A DNA stretch of 64,000 nt, from contig NZ_JASISM010000001.1 in assembly GCF_030063145.1 (NCBI RefSeq), positions 310,001-374,000 on the forward strand, written 5' to 3'. The stretch comes from Cryobacterium sp. PH31-L1. Its GTDB lineage: Bacteria > Actinomycetota > Actinomycetes > Actinomycetales > Microbacteriaceae. The position numbers were made by a program, and so were the translations under genes. Shown piece after piece: positions 16,550 to 26,141 of the stretch. The notes under the pieces are model-generated. The model saw nothing but the letters and a program-made list of their open reading frames with translations. It made no database searches and was not told where the DNA came from. Position 1 is the stretch's first letter, and the number at the start of each line of letters is the position of its first letter.

Positions 16550-17487
16550 CGACCACGCCGACGCGCTCTCCGCTTGACCGCGGGTCCGTGCTGCCGCGCA
16601 CCCTCGGCCGCTACCGCGTCGACCTCGTGCTGCTGCTCGTGGCCTTGGTCTGGGGTGGCAGTTACCTGAGCGCGAAGGTGCTCACCGAGCAGGCCAGTGT
16701 CTCGGCCGTGCTGGCCCTGCGGTTTCTGGTGGCGGCGCTGGCCCTCGTGATCGTCTGGGTCGTGCGGCGCGAAGGTCTTCCGTCGCGGCGGGCGCTCGGG
16801 GTGGGCTTGCTGCTCGGGGCCACCCAGGCGAGCATCCTCTGGCTCGAGACGCAGGGCGTGGCGTTCACCTCCGCCACGAATGCGGGGCTCATCATCAGCC
16901 TCACGATCATCATGACCCCGGTGCTCGAGTCGGTCGCGGTCCGCCGCTGGCTGCCGCGCCCGTTCTTCGTGGCCGCGGTGCTCGCGGTCGTCGGGGTGGC
17001 CCTGCTCGTCTCCGGCAACGGATTCGCGCAGCCGAACGTGGGCGACCTGCTCATTCTCGCGGCAGCACTCGTGCGCTCCGTGCACGTGACCATGATGGGC
17101 CACCTCATGCGCGGCCGCAGCGACAGCACCATCACCCTGACTCTGTTGCAGGCGCTGGTCGGGGCGACGGTCTTTACCGCGTTCGATTTTCCTGGCCTCG
17201 TCTCGGCCGTCACGACGTTCAGCCCAGCCGCGTGGATCGGCGTGCTCTACCTCGGCCTGGCCTGCAGCGTGTTCGCGTTCCTCGCGCAGATGTGGGCGAT
17301 TCGCCGAACCTCGGCGGCCCGAGCCAGCCTGCTCATGGGCACCGAGCCGATCTGGGCGGTGCTCGTGGGGGTGTCGCTCGGCAGCGAAACCCTCGGCCTG
17401 ATCGGCGCCTCCGGCGCCGCGTTCATCATCGTGGGTACGTTTTGGGGCCAGCGCATCGAGGCGGGCCACCGTTTGAGCCAGGGGTAG
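16546..17487 (+). CDS. DMT-superfamily (EamA) permease
   Basis: 313 residues with ten predicted membrane helices in two EamA halves. The first begins LLLVALVWGGSYLSAKVL, and the second ends GTEPIWAVLVGVSLGSETLG...GAAFIIVGTF; both are characteristic. It is an inner-membrane exporter or importer of small metabolites, commonly amino acids or drugs; the substrate cannot be read from sequence. The ATG at 16546 is preferred over an in-frame ATG at 16408 because the latter would add a non-conserved, non-hydrophobic extension across the promoter. Probably regulated by the divergent LysR protein. Confidence 0.88.
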   Translation: MTTTPTRSPLDRGSVLPRTLGRYRVDLVLLLVALVWGGSYLSAKVLTEQASVSAVLALRFLVAALALVIVWVVRREGLPSRRALGVGLLLGATQASILWLETQGVAFTSATNAGLIISLTIIMTPVLESVAVRRWLPRPFFVAAVLAVVGVALLVSGNGFAQPNVGDLLILAAALVRSVHVTMMGHLMRGRSDSTITLTLLQALVGATVFTAFDFPGLVSAVTTFSPAAWIGVLYLGLACSVFAFLAQMWAIRRTSAARASLLMGTEPIWAVLVGVSLGSETLGLIGASGAAFIIVGTFWGQRIEAGHRLSQG

Positions 17488-17504
17488 ACATCCGTTCCCT
17501 CAAC

Positions 17505-17536
17505 GAGTGCCCGCGGCCCGACGGCCGCAGGCACTC
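17505..17536. terminator. bidirectional terminator-like hairpin
   Basis: GAGTGCCCGCGGC (17505-17517) and GCCGCAGGCACTC (17524-17536) form a 13-bp stem with one mismatch and a 6-base loop, between the convergent permease genes. No U-tract. Confidence 0.7.
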
Positions 17537-17554
17537 ACCAAGAGGATGCCGCAG

Positions 17555-19060
17555 CTACGACAGTACGTCCCGCACCAGGTCGTCGTTTTCGTGGTTACCC
17601 AGCCGCGAGAAGATGTAGCCGCCGAGCAGCAACGCGAACGGCAGGGCCACGAGGACCCAGCCGATGGTGCTGAGGCCCCACGACGTGGTGGTCGGATCTA
17701 CGCCGTCGGCCACGGTGCCGGCGAGCAGTCCGAAGTGGCTCATCAGCAGATACTCGCCGAGCAGCAGTCCGAACGTGGCGAGCACGGGAGCGATCACCGT
17801 CTGGAAGATGTTCTCGGTGCCCTTGTTGCGGTGGAAGTAGACGATGATCGCGATGCTCACCAGAATCTCAATGAGCACGATGGCGATCACCGAGAGGCCG
17901 CTGAACCAGTAGAACAGGTTCAGCACCGGGTCGAGCTGGAACACCGCGAACACCACGAGCACGATGCCGGTGATCACCGAGGTGACCAACGATGCCGTGC
18001 TCGGCGCTCCGCGGCCGTTGACCTTGCTGAGCGGCCCCGGCAGTGCGCCGCCGCGACCTAGCGCGAACAGGTAGCGGCTGGCCGCGTTCTGAAAGGCGAG
18101 GAGTCCGGCGAACAGGCTCGACAGCACCAGGATGCTCATGAGCGTCGCCATCCACGGGCCCACGTATTGGGTCGCGAGTGCGAACAGGACTGCGGCCGGG
18201 TCGGCCAGGGGAACGCCGGCCACCGTCGAGAGTTCGACGGTCTTCTCGACCACGGTCGACGCGCCCATGCCGGTCACCATGGCGAAGGCGGTCAGGCCGA
18301 ACAGAACAGTGATGACGACGACGGCGAGGTAGGTGGCGCGGGGAACGACGGTCTTCGGATCCTTGGATTCTTCGCCGTAGATGGCCGTGGCTTCGAATCC
18401 GATGAAGGAGGCGAAGGCGAACGCGAAGGCGATTCCGGCCGAGCCGGCCAGACCGCCGGCAACGATGGCGGCGGGGTTGAACGAGGCCCAGAAGTTGATG
18501 CCTTCCGGCCCGCCGTCGATCAGAATGGCGACAGCGGTAACCACGAGCGCGGTCAGTTCAAGCAGCATGAGCACGCCGAGCACCTTGGCGCCCACGTCGA
18601 CGCTGAGCAAGGAAAGCAGGGTCACGATGCCCCAGGAGATGAGCGACCAGGCCCACCAGGGGAGCACGCCCACTTGGCCGGCCATGAGGGCGCCGAAGAA
18701 TCCGTAGATGGCCAGCTGCACGGCGAGGTAGGCGAGAATCGACACGAACGCCGATGCGGTGCCGAGGTGGCGCCCCAGGCCCCGGCCGATGTAGGCGAAG
18801 AACGCTCCGGCGTTGGTGACGCGCTGGCTCATCGCGGCGTAGCCGACGCTGAACACCAGCAGCGTGAGTCCGACAACAACGTAGGCGCCGGGGGCTGCCG
18901 CACCGTTGCCGAGCACGATCGCCACGGGCACCGCGCCGGTCATGCCCACGAGGGGAGCAGCGGCCGCGACCACAAAGAAGACGATTCCGAGAACGCCGAG
19001 CCGGCCCTTGTGCAGGGCCGTTTCCGGTGCTGTCGACTGGTCGGGTTTGGTCTGGGTCAT
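17555..19060 (-). CDS. APC-superfamily amino acid/amine permease
   Basis: 501 residues, about 12-14 membrane helices. The N-terminus KGRLGVLGIVFFVVAAAAPL and the segment GFEATAIYGEESKDPKTVVPRATY are typical of the APC family (helix 6 and loop). The ATG at 19060 has GAGGAG six bases upstream and is preferred over an ATG further upstream. It imports amino acids or amines across the cytoplasmic membrane. Placed downstream of a FeaR-like regulator and near a copper amine oxidase, uptake of an aromatic or aliphatic amine is a reasonable guess, but only from context. Confidence 0.87.
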   Translation of the reverse strand: MTQTKPDQSTAPETALHKGRLGVLGIVFFVVAAAAPLVGMTGAVPVAIVLGNGAAAPGAYVVVGLTLLVFSVGYAAMSQRVTNAGAFFAYIGRGLGRHLGTASAFVSILAYLAVQLAIYGFFGALMAGQVGVLPWWAWSLISWGIVTLLSLLSVDVGAKVLGVLMLLELTALVVTAVAILIDGGPEGINFWASFNPAAIVAGGLAGSAGIAFAFAFASFIGFEATAIYGEESKDPKTVVPRATYLAVVVITVLFGLTAFAMVTGMGASTVVEKTVELSTVAGVPLADPAAVLFALATQYVGPWMATLMSILVLSSLFAGLLAFQNAASRYLFALGRGGALPGPLSKVNGRGAPSTASLVTSVITGIVLVVFAVFQLDPVLNLFYWFSGLSVIAIVLIEILVSIAIIVYFHRNKGTENIFQTVIAPVLATFGLLLGEYLLMSHFGLLAGTVADGVDPTTTSWGLSTIGWVLVALPFALLLGGYIFSRLGNHENDDLVRDVLS

Positions 19061-19265
19061 GGCTACTCCTCGTTGAGTAAGAGGTCGGCTGCGCAAAACG
19101 GATGCACGCTGCATCCGCTTCACCTGTGGCTATCAGCGTGGCAATCTCTGGGCCAAACCGTTTGCCATTTGCGGCACCGCAGTTGTCGAATTGCGCATGC
19201 TGTGACGGTTGCTTGCCGTGGAGGCGCACGCTGACGAAGCGTGCCGCGCGACCGTGAAAGCGGGC

Positions 19266-20273
19266 TCAGGCTCGACGATAGGTGCTCGGCGTTTCGCCGA
19301 AGGCCGTGCGAAAGATGCGGCTGAAATGCGCGGCGTCGACGAAGCCCCACCGAGCGGCGATGGTGCCCACCGAGCGGTCACCCAGAATGGGATCGCGCAG
19401 GTCGCGGCGGCAGTGTTCCAGCCGGCGGCTGCGGATCCAGCTCGCCACGGTGCTGTCGGCCTCGTGGAACACGTTGTGCAGGTGCCGGGTCGAGATGAAG
19501 TGGGCGCTCGCGATGGTCGCCGGGCACAGCTCCGGGTCGCCCAGGTGGGCATCCACGTAGGAGCGGATGCGCCCCAGCAGATCACCGTGCGCCCCCGCTA
19601 CCGGGTCGCGGCGGAGGTTCAGTTCGCTCTCGAACATGGTCGCGATCAGGTCGACGGCATTGTAGGCGAGGCGGTGCCCACTCGCGCCGGAAAGCACGTC
19701 GAGGTTTTCTGCGAGCTGCACCATGAATGGGCTGATCAGGCGGCCGAGCCCGGCGTCGCCGGGCAGCCGCACGGCGGTGAGCTGGCCCACCGAATCAGCC
19801 GGCAGGTCGAGCACGTCGTGCGGAAACATGAGCACGAGGGTGCGAAAGTCCTTCTCGAACTCGAGTGTGTATGGCCGGTTGGTGTCGTACACGGCCAGGT
19901 CGCCGGGGCGCAGTGTGGCCTCCCGGTTGTCCTGCACGAGCAGACCGGTGCCGGTCAATTGCAGGTTCAGCTTGAAATACTGCCGCGTGGATGCCGCGAT
20001 CAGCGACGGTGTGCGAATCACCTGGTGTCCGTTGGCGGTGACCTCGACGATGGAGAGCTCGTCGAGCACACGCGATCGCAGGGTGCCGTGAAAGCTGCGG
20101 GAGGCACTGCGCACCTCGAGCGGAACGAAGGACTGGGACACGAGGGTGCGCCACTGGGAGAAGGAGTCGGCGATGGCGCACTGCACGCTCTCGGCCGGCG
20201 TTGGCGTCGGGACGCTTAGGTTGAGCGGGTGGGGTGCGGCTTTCGTCACCGAGTTCACAACTGTCATCGTCAC
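19266..20273 (-). CDS. AraC family regulator, FeaR-like
   Basis: 335 residues. The N-terminal ~200 residues resemble the AraC_binding_2 domain of FeaR-type activators (YFKLNLQLTGTGLLVQDNREATLRPGDLAVYDTNRPYTLEF). The C-terminal ~100 residues have the double helix-turn-helix, ending GTIAARWGFVDAAHFSRIFRTAFGETPSTYRR. FeaR in enterobacteria activates tyramine/phenethylamine oxidase, and here a copper amine oxidase lies 1.3 kb away, which supports an amine-responsive activator. GTG at 20273 or ATG at 20267 may be the start; GAAGGAG lies just upstream of both. The 205-base gap to the permease gene is long enough for its own promoter. Confidence 0.88.
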   Translation of the reverse strand: MTMTVVNSVTKAAPHPLNLSVPTPTPAESVQCAIADSFSQWRTLVSQSFVPLEVRSASRSFHGTLRSRVLDELSIVEVTANGHQVIRTPSLIAASTRQYFKLNLQLTGTGLLVQDNREATLRPGDLAVYDTNRPYTLEFEKDFRTLVLMFPHDVLDLPADSVGQLTAVRLPGDAGLGRLISPFMVQLAENLDVLSGASGHRLAYNAVDLIATMFESELNLRRDPVAGAHGDLLGRIRSYVDAHLGDPELCPATIASAHFISTRHLHNVFHEADSTVASWIRSRRLEHCRRDLRDPILGDRSVGTIAARWGFVDAAHFSRIFRTAFGETPSTYRRA

Positions 20274-20466
20274 GCGCAGCTCCTTCGCCGGGTCCTGACC
20301 AGATCGGCCCTCAGGGGCTTTTATGATCGTCTGCAGCCAATGTAGTCCTGCGTGGCTCCATTGTCATTCTTTTTTCGACACTCGGCGAAAATAGATTTGC
20401 GCGCAGATCGACGGAACTTGGCTAGTATCCGGAGAGTGATGACCGGTCGGGAGTGGAGCGCAAAAA

Positions 20467-20685
20467 ATGGATGACGATGCGCGCCTGGCCGCAGCTCAGC
20501 TGGTTCGTCATCGAGTCGGGTGGGCATCTCTGGCCGCCGCAGCCCTGTTCGCGGTGTTCGGCGTGGTCTTCGACCAGGGCGCACTCCTGGCCTTGTCGGC
20601 CGCCTGCGGTTCGGCCTTCCTGTGGACTCTGCTGCCGGTGCGAGTCTCACGGTCCCAGTCGAAGGATGACGCGCCGACAGAGTGA
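20467..20685 (+). CDS. small two-helix membrane protein
   Basis: 72 residues: a charged start (MDDDARLAAAQLVRHRVG), two hydrophobic segments (WASLAAAALFAVFGVVF and ALLALSAACGSAFLWTLL) and a polar tail. Function unknown. A TAGTAT box at 20423-20428 followed by GTG at 20436 opens a 12-codon ORF (to 20474) whose end overlaps this start, so translation may be coupled. Transcribed away from the AraC gene. Coding potential is moderate; it may be a real small gene of this lineage. Confidence 0.55.
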   Translation: MDDDARLAAAQLVRHRVGWASLAAAALFAVFGVVFDQGALLALSAACGSAFLWTLLPVRVSRSQSKDDAPTE

Positions 20686-20736
20686 GCCTCGGTCGCCCCG
20701 CTGGTTCGTGACGGCGTCCGAGCTGGGTGTCCGCCC

Positions 20737-20776
20737 GCTGCGGTAATCGGCGTAGCGGCTACCCGTTTCGGGCGCG
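20737..20776. repeat. R3 hairpin repeat, copy a
   Basis: GCTGCGGTAATCGGCGTAGC, then GGCTACCCG and TTTCGGGCGCGCT. It matches 54892-54930 with few changes. CCGCTGCG pairs with CGTAGCGG around the short loop GTAATCG. It covers the stop codon of the TetR gene and lies at a convergent junction. Confidence 0.75.
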
Positions 20777-21403
20777 CTCACGAGCGCCGGCCGCGTCGCG
20801 AGGGACGCTACGATCCGTCGCCAGCAGGTGCAGGTAACCGTCGAGCTGGGCCACGAGCTGCTCGGGGGCGTGCGCGTCGGGGGAGAGCGCCGCCGTGATC
20901 TGCGCGCCGAGGAGCACGTTCATGAGGTGACCCACAACATCAGTGTCGGCAATGGTGGTCTCCACCTCGCCGGTCGCGCGTGCCTCGGCCAGGTGGCCGA
21001 GGAGCGCGAGGCGCCACTGAAGCATCGACTCATCGTGCAGCTGCGCCTTGGCGGCATTGGTGAGGGCCTTCTGCCAGAACGGGATGACGATGCGTGCCTC
21101 GCTCACGCGGGTCTCGTCGAGCGGCAGGATTTCGTGGCAGAAGGCGCGCAGCGCAGCGAGCCCGGTCAGGCCGCCGGCCCCGCGTTCGATGCGAAGGTTG
21201 GTCTGGCTGAACACGTGCCCGAAAGCGAAGGTGAGAAGGTCGTCCTTGGTGCCGAAATAGGGTTTGAGCGCGCCGTTGGCGAAGCCGGCCTCGGTGGCGA
21301 TCTCGCGCAGGGTGGCACCCTCGATGCCGTGGCGGGCGATGATGCGCCAGGTGGCATTGACCAGCTCGACGCGGCGCTGGTCGTGATCGACGACTTTCGG
21401 CAT
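20759..21403 (-). CDS. TetR family transcriptional regulator
   Basis: 214 residues. The N-terminal helix-turn-helix (ELVNATWRIIARHGIEGATLREIATEAGFANGALKPYFGTKDDLL) is standard TetR; the C-terminal ligand-binding domain matches the BetI-like group. The ATG at 21403 (MPKVVDHDQRR) has AGAAGAGGG upstream and is better than the longer frame, which would run through the promoter. It is divergent from the copper amine oxidase gene with 162 bases between them, and so probably represses that gene. Its stop codon is inside repeat R3. Confidence 0.92.
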   Translation of the reverse strand: MPKVVDHDQRRVELVNATWRIIARHGIEGATLREIATEAGFANGALKPYFGTKDDLLTFAFGHVFSQTNLRIERGAGGLTGLAALRAFCHEILPLDETRVSEARIVIPFWQKALTNAAKAQLHDESMLQWRLALLGHLAEARATGEVETTIADTDVVGHLMNVLLGAQITAALSPDAHAPEQLVAQLDGYLHLLATDRSVPRDAAGARERARNG

Positions 21404-21470
21404 GGGCCCTCTTCTGGTGGTGCCGGTTATAGCTGGGAGCCTCAGCTTGTCAGAAAGATTCTCGAAAGGC

Positions 21471-21500
21471 TTGCCAGCAGCAGCGCTGACCATTTATATT
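21471..21500 (+). promoter_or_regulatory. likely promoter of the amine oxidase gene
   Basis: TTGCCA (21471-21476) and TATATT (21495-21500) are 18 bases apart, in the most AT-rich part of the divergent region. The transcript would have a leader of about 60 bases with AGGAAATGAGACGCA before the ATG. No clear TetR palindrome was found by eye. Confidence 0.55.
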
Positions 21501-21565
21501 CTACAACCATAGGAAATAAATCCCCGGAGCCGCAACCGCCGGGCCGATCCAGGAAATGAGACGCA

Positions 21566-23479
21566 ATGCTCACCGCCGAGACTGCCGACATCGTCACCAA
21601 CTTCGCGCTACCCACCACGCAGGAGCTGCAACTCGTGCGCACGATCCTGGCCGACGCCGACCTGTTCGGCGACAGCATTCGCGTCGCCTATCTCGGGCTG
21701 CTTGATCCGCCGCGGGGCGCCACCGAAATCAACCGTCGCTTTCGCGTCTTTCTGCACGACGTGTCCGGCGCGGCCCCCACCGACGTGATCGTCTCTGCGA
21801 CCAACGGCACCGTCGAGTCCCGCGTCACCCTCGACACCGCCCTCACCGGTGAACTGCCCGTGCTCGAAGAAGAATTCGGCGCCGTCGAAGAACTGCTCAC
21901 AACGGATGCCCGCTGGCTCGCTGCCCTCGCAGCCCGCGGCCTCGACGTGGCCCAGGTGCGCGTCGCGCCCCTCTCGGCCGGCGTGTTCGAGTACCCGAAC
22001 GAGAAGGGCCACCGCATTCTGCGCGGCCTCGCCTTCGTGCAGAACTTTCCGGCGGACAGTGCCTGGGCGCACCCGATCGACGGGCTCGTCGCCTACGTCG
22101 ACATCGTCGCAAAGACCGTGGACCAGGTGCTCGACTACGGCGTCGTGCCCATTCCTGCCGAACACGGCAACTACACCGACCCCGCCCTCACCGGCCCCCT
22201 GCGCGAAACGCTCAAGCCGATCAGCATCACCCAGCCTGAGGGAGTGAGCTTCACCGTCACCGGCGGCAACCACATCGAGTGGGAGAAATGGAGCCTCGAC
22301 GTGGGCTTCGACGTGCGCGAGGGCGTCGTGCTGCACAACATCGGCTTTCGCGAAGGCGACAGGAGGCGGTCCATCATCCGTCGCGCGTCGATCGCGGAGA
22401 TGGTCGTGCCCTATGGCGATCCGGCTCCCGTGCGGTCCTGGCAGAACTACTTCGACACCGGCGAATACCTCGTCGGCCAGTACGCCAACTCGCTCGAACT
22501 CGGCTGCGACTGCCTCGGCGAGATCACCTACCTGAGCCCGGTCATCACCGACGGCTTCGGCAACCCGCGCGAGATTCGCAACGGCATCTGCATGCACGAG
22601 GAGGACTGGAGCATCCTCGCCAAGCACAGCGACCTGTGGAGCGGCATCGAGTACACCCGCCGCAACCGCCGCTTCGTCATCAGCTTCTTCACCACCGTTG
22701 GCAACTACGACTACGGCTTCTACTGGTACCTCTACCTCGACGGCACCATCGAATTCGAGGCCAAGGCCACCGGAGTCGTCTTCACGAGCGCCTACGCCGG
22801 CAAGGGCTACCGCTACGCCTCCGAAATCGCCCCCGGACTCGGCGCCCCCTTTCACCAGCACCTATTCAGCGCCCGCCTCGACATGGCCCTCGACGGCGAC
22901 ACCAACCGGGTCGAAGAAGAAGACGTCGTGCGCGTTCCGATGGGTCCAGGCAACGAACGCGGCAACGCCTTCACCCGCCAGCGCACGCTGCTCGCCACCG
23001 AGCTCGAGGGCGTCAGACAAGCGGATGCCGCCATCGGCCGCACCTGGCACGTCTCCAACCCCAATTCCCTCAACCGCCTCGGCGAACCCGTCGCCTACAA
23101 GCTGCACCCGCAGGGGCTGCCCATGCTGCTCGCCGACCCGTCATCGTCGGTCGCCCAGCGTGCGGCGTTCGCCACCAAGGGTCTCTGGGTGACCCGCTTC
23201 GCCGAGGATGAGCGGTATCCCACCGGCGACTTCGTGAACCAGCATTCCGGCGGCGCCGGACTGCCCGCGTACATTGCGGCAGACCGGTCGATCGACGGCG
23301 AGGACATCGTGCTTTGGCACACCTTCGGCCTCACCCACTTTCCACGGGTCGAGGACTGGCCGATCATGCCGGTCGACACCGTGGGCTTCAAGCTGCGCCC
23401 CGACGGCTTCTTCGACCGCAGCCCCGTCTTGGACGTCCCCGCGAACACGCCGCCCGCCTCCGGCGGTCACTGCCACTGA
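21566..23479 (+). CDS. copper-containing primary amine oxidase (TPQ cofactor)
   Basis: 637 residues, almost the length of the Arthrobacter globiformis enzyme (638, from memory) and in register with it by one residue. Tyr381 in [10 protein letters not shown] is the residue that becomes topaquinone. Asp297 in [10 protein letters not shown] is the catalytic base. His430 and His432 (PFHQHLF) plus His591 ([11 protein letters not shown]) bind copper. All active-site residues are present. It oxidises primary amines (such as phenethylamine, tyramine or histamine) to aldehydes, with release of NH3 and H2O2. Divergent from a TetR regulator; a FeaR-like AraC regulator and an APC permease lie close by. 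No signal peptide, so cytosolic. Confidence 0.96.
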   Translation: MLTAETADIVTNFALPTTQELQLVRTILADADLFGDSIRVAYLGLLDPPRGATEINRRFRVFLHDVSGAAPTDVIVSATNGTVESRVTLDTALTGELPVLEEEFGAVEELLTTDARWLAALAARGLDVAQVRVAPLSAGVFEYPNEKGHRILRGLAFVQNFPADSAWAHPIDGLVAYVDIVAKTVDQVLDYGVVPIPAEHGNYTDPALTGPLRETLKPISITQPEGVSFTVTGGNHIEWEKWSLDVGFDVREGVVLHNIGFREGDRRRSIIRRASIAEMVVPYGDPAPVRSWQNYFDTGEYLVGQYANSLELGCDCLGEITYLSPVITDGFGNPREIRNGICMHEEDWSILAKHSDLWSGIEYTRRNRRFVISFFTTVGNYDYGFYWYLYLDGTIEFEAKATGVVFTSAYAGKGYRYASEIAPGLGAPFHQHLFSARLDMALDGDTNRVEEEDVVRVPMGPGNERGNAFTRQRTLLATELEGVRQADAAIGRTWHVSNPNSLNRLGEPVAYKLHPQGLPMLLADPSSSVAQRAAFATKGLWVTRFAEDERYPTGDFVNQHSGGAGLPAYIAADRSIDGEDIVLWHTFGLTHFPRVEDWPIMPVDTVGFKLRPDGFFDRSPVLDVPANTPPASGGHCH

Positions 23480-23504
23480 CCCCTGTCGCGCACGTTGTGT
23501 TGCG

Positions 23505-23612
23505 GACGGGGCCCAGGCCTCAAGAGATTGTGTGCGCTTGCTTTCCGGGCCCGGGCCGGGAAAGTGGGACCACGATCGATCGTGGGCCCGATTTGCTCAG
23601 GTGGGCCCAGAC
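23505..23612 (+). repeat. R1 intergenic repeat, copy c
   Basis: ACGGGGCCCAGG, then CTTTCCGGGCCCGGGCC with GGGAAAG, then GTGGGACCACGATCGATCGT and GGGCCC, ending CAGGTGGGCCCAG. Same order of boxes as copy d at 36151-36225. It lies in the convergent gap between the amine oxidase and the copper ATPase. Confidence 0.85.
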
Positions 23613-23633
23613 CCGCGGATGCCGCGGCGCGGG

Positions 23634-25838
23634 CTACCGCGCGCGCACGCTCGCCTCGGGCCGCAGGTCGAGGCGGCGCAGCAGCTGCGCGTTGAGTGCA
23701 ACGACCACGGTCGACACCGACATGAGCAGCGCCCCGATCTCCATCGGCAGCACGAATCCGATCGGCGCGAGCACCCCGGCGGCGAGCGGAACCGACAGCA
23801 GGTTGTACCCGGCCGCCCACCACAGGTTCTGCTTCATCTTGCCGTAGCTCGCCCGCGACAGCTCGATCACCGAAAGCACCGAACGCGGATCGTCGCTCGC
23901 GAGAATGACGCCGGCCGACGCGATCGCCACATCGGTTCCGGCACCGATCGCGATGCCGACATCGGCCTGGGCGAGTGCCGGAGCGTCGTTGACGCCGTCG
24001 CCCACCATTGCCACGCGGCGGCCCTCGTGCTGCAGCTCGGCGACCTTGCGCGCTTTGTCCTCCGGATGCACGCCCGCGAACACCCGGTCGATACCGAGTT
24101 CCGTGGCCACCGACTGGGCCACAGCCTCGGCGTCTCCGGTGATCATGACGACCTCAATCTTCAACCGGTGCAGCGCGTCAACGGCCTGCCGTGACTCCTC
24201 GCGAATCTCATCGGCCAGGCCGATCGCGCCGATCACGATGCCATCGCGGAGCACGTGCAGAATGATCGCGCCCTGGCTTTGCCAGGCCACGGTCTCGGTC
24301 AACGGCCGGGCCCCCTGTTCGCGCAGCATGCTAGGCCCGCCGACACCAATGTGGTGTCCATCGATCAGACCGGTCACGCCAACCGCCGCGGCGGTCTGAA
24401 ACTCGGTCGCGCGCGGTACGGTCAGCCCGCGGCCGCGTGCAGCCGTAACGATGGCACGGGCGAGCGGATGCTCACTGTCACCTTCTACCGCCGCCGCCCA
24501 CGCGAGCACCTCGTCTGCGGTGAACTGCGTCGAACCCGAACCCGCCTGAGGGGCGCTCGCCGCGGCATCCGCTTCACTGACGCTGACACCAACGGCGGCA
24601 ACGGCAACGTGAGTGACCGTCGGCTCGCCCTTGGTGAGCGTGCCGGTTTTGTCGAACAGCACCGAGGTGACCTGCCGCATGCTCTCGAGAGCGAGGCGAT
24701 CCTTGATCAGCACCCCGCCCTTCGCGGCGCGCTCGGTGGCGATGGACACAACGAGCGGAATCGCCAGCCCGAGCGCGTGCGGGCAGGCGATCACCAGCAC
24801 GGTGATGGTGCGCACCACTGCGTCCTGCGGCTGGCCGAGGAGGGTCCAGGCGATCGCGGTGATTACGCCGGAGCCGAGCGCGAACCAGAACAGCCAGCCG
24901 GCCGCGCGGTCGGCGATGCGCTGCGCCCGCGACGAGGAACTCTGCGCTTCGGTGACGAGGCGCTGAATTCCAGCCAGAGCGGTGTCATCGCCGACCGCTG
25001 TGACGCGCACCCGCAGGGCGGAATCGGTCGCCACCGTGCCGGCCACGACCTGATCGCCGACCGAGCGCTGCACCGGCCGGGATTCGCCGGTGATCATCGA
25101 TTCGTCGACGTCGGCGGTGCCCTCGGTGACCTGCCCGTCGGCAGGCACACGCCCGCCCGGCCGCACCACAACGAGGTCGCCGAGCACCAGCTCGCTCGGC
25201 GAAATCAGCACAATCTCGTCACCGTCGAGGCGTTCTGCCTCATCGGGCAGTAGTGCGGCAAGCGATTCCAGGGCAGTGGATGTCTGCGCCAGCGACCGCA
25301 TTTCAATCCAGTGGCCGAGCAGCATGATCACGATCAGCAGCGCGAGTTCCCACCAGAAATCGAGCTCGACGTCGATCACGCCGAGGCTCGCACCCCAGGA
25401 AGCGAGGAACGCGACCGTGATCGCCAGGGCGATCAGCAGCATCATGCCGGGCTTCCGGGATTTCAGCTCGCTCACGGCCCCGGTGAGGAACGGGCGGCCG
25501 CCCCAGACATACATGACGGTGCCGAGAACGGGGGAGATCCAGTTGATGCCGACGACAGCGGGCAGCGTGTACCCGACCAGCATTGAAAACATCTGGCTGA
25601 ACGCGACCACGGGCACGGCGATGACGAGCATGGTCCAGAACAGCCGACGGAACTGGGCCACGTGGTCGCCGTGGCCGGCATGGTCCATGGCGCCGTGGTC
25701 CATGCTCCCGTGGTCCGTGCTCCCATGGCCCATACCGGCGTGGGCCACGGTCACGTCCGGCATGTCAGGGTGGTTCATGCCCTCGTCCACCGGATCAGCG
25801 TGATCCGTGCTGCCGTGGTTCAGATCGGGCTGCGTCAT
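23634..25838 (-). CDS. copper-translocating P-type ATPase, CopB-like (CPH type)
   Basis: 734 residues. The metal-site motif is CPH (VIACPHALGLAIPL, residues 352-354) rather than CPC, which places it in the P1B-3/CopB group. Other signatures: DKTGTLTKGEPTV (phosphorylated Asp396), TGES, SEHPLA, and GDGVNDAPALAQADVGIAIG. In place of heavy-metal domains there is a His/Met/Asp-rich N-terminal tail, with ten His in the first 60 residues in a DHGSMDHGAMDH-like repeat. It pumps copper or silver ions out through the cytoplasmic membrane. GAGGAATGAA lies before the ATG. A CsoR-like operator is 40 bases upstream. Its neighbour is a copper enzyme. Confidence 0.94.
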   Translation of the reverse strand: MTQPDLNHGSTDHADPVDEGMNHPDMPDVTVAHAGMGHGSTDHGSMDHGAMDHAGHGDHVAQFRRLFWTMLVIAVPVVAFSQMFSMLVGYTLPAVVGINWISPVLGTVMYVWGGRPFLTGAVSELKSRKPGMMLLIALAITVAFLASWGASLGVIDVELDFWWELALLIVIMLLGHWIEMRSLAQTSTALESLAALLPDEAERLDGDEIVLISPSELVLGDLVVVRPGGRVPADGQVTEGTADVDESMITGESRPVQRSVGDQVVAGTVATDSALRVRVTAVGDDTALAGIQRLVTEAQSSSSRAQRIADRAAGWLFWFALGSGVITAIAWTLLGQPQDAVVRTITVLVIACPHALGLAIPLVVSIATERAAKGGVLIKDRLALESMRQVTSVLFDKTGTLTKGEPTVTHVAVAAVGVSVSEADAAASAPQAGSGSTQFTADEVLAWAAAVEGDSEHPLARAIVTAARGRGLTVPRATEFQTAAAVGVTGLIDGHHIGVGGPSMLREQGARPLTETVAWQSQGAIILHVLRDGIVIGAIGLADEIREESRQAVDALHRLKIEVVMITGDAEAVAQSVATELGIDRVFAGVHPEDKARKVAELQHEGRRVAMVGDGVNDAPALAQADVGIAIGAGTDVAIASAGVILASDDPRSVLSVIELSRASYGKMKQNLWWAAGYNLLSVPLAAGVLAPIGFVLPMEIGALLMSVSTVVVALNAQLLRRLDLRPEASVRAR

Positions 25839-26141
25839 TTCATTCCTCGATGCCGATTCTCTCGATAATTCAACTGATACCCCCTAAGGGTATACCCACG
25901 CGCGAGTTCAGACAGCGGGCTTGGACGATTCCCATCAAGCCGGCGTCCTCGTGGTCAAGAATATGTCGGTGACCCACGGTGCGCCATCGTTCGTGGTCGC
26001 CTGCCCTCTGGCGAGATGGACGGTCCATGCAGGTGCAGTTTGCTCGGGTCGGCGCGCAGAACTCACAGGTCGGCGACGGGATGCCGCAACCCGCTCGCAA
26101 ATGTGCACCCGTGCAGCCCCGCAATCGGGCAGGCTTGAGCC
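25839..26141. other. divergent intergenic region, copper ATPase / DUF445
   Basis: About 300 bases. The CsoR-like operator is on the ATPase side. On the other side CAGGCT (26130-26135) lies six bases before the DUF445 ATG, a weak leaderless -10. Short ORFs in the middle have no convincing codon pattern. Nothing else recognised. Confidence 0.5.
25877..25893 (-). promoter_or_regulatory. CsoR-like copper operator
   Basis: ATACCC-CCTAA-GGGTAT, perfect 6-bp arms, within TGATACCCCCTAAGGGTATA. This resembles the G/C-tract palindromes bound by CsoR/RcnR repressors. It lies 39 bases before the copB-type ATPase start, where a repressor would block transcription. No csoR gene is in the window. Confidence 0.7.
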
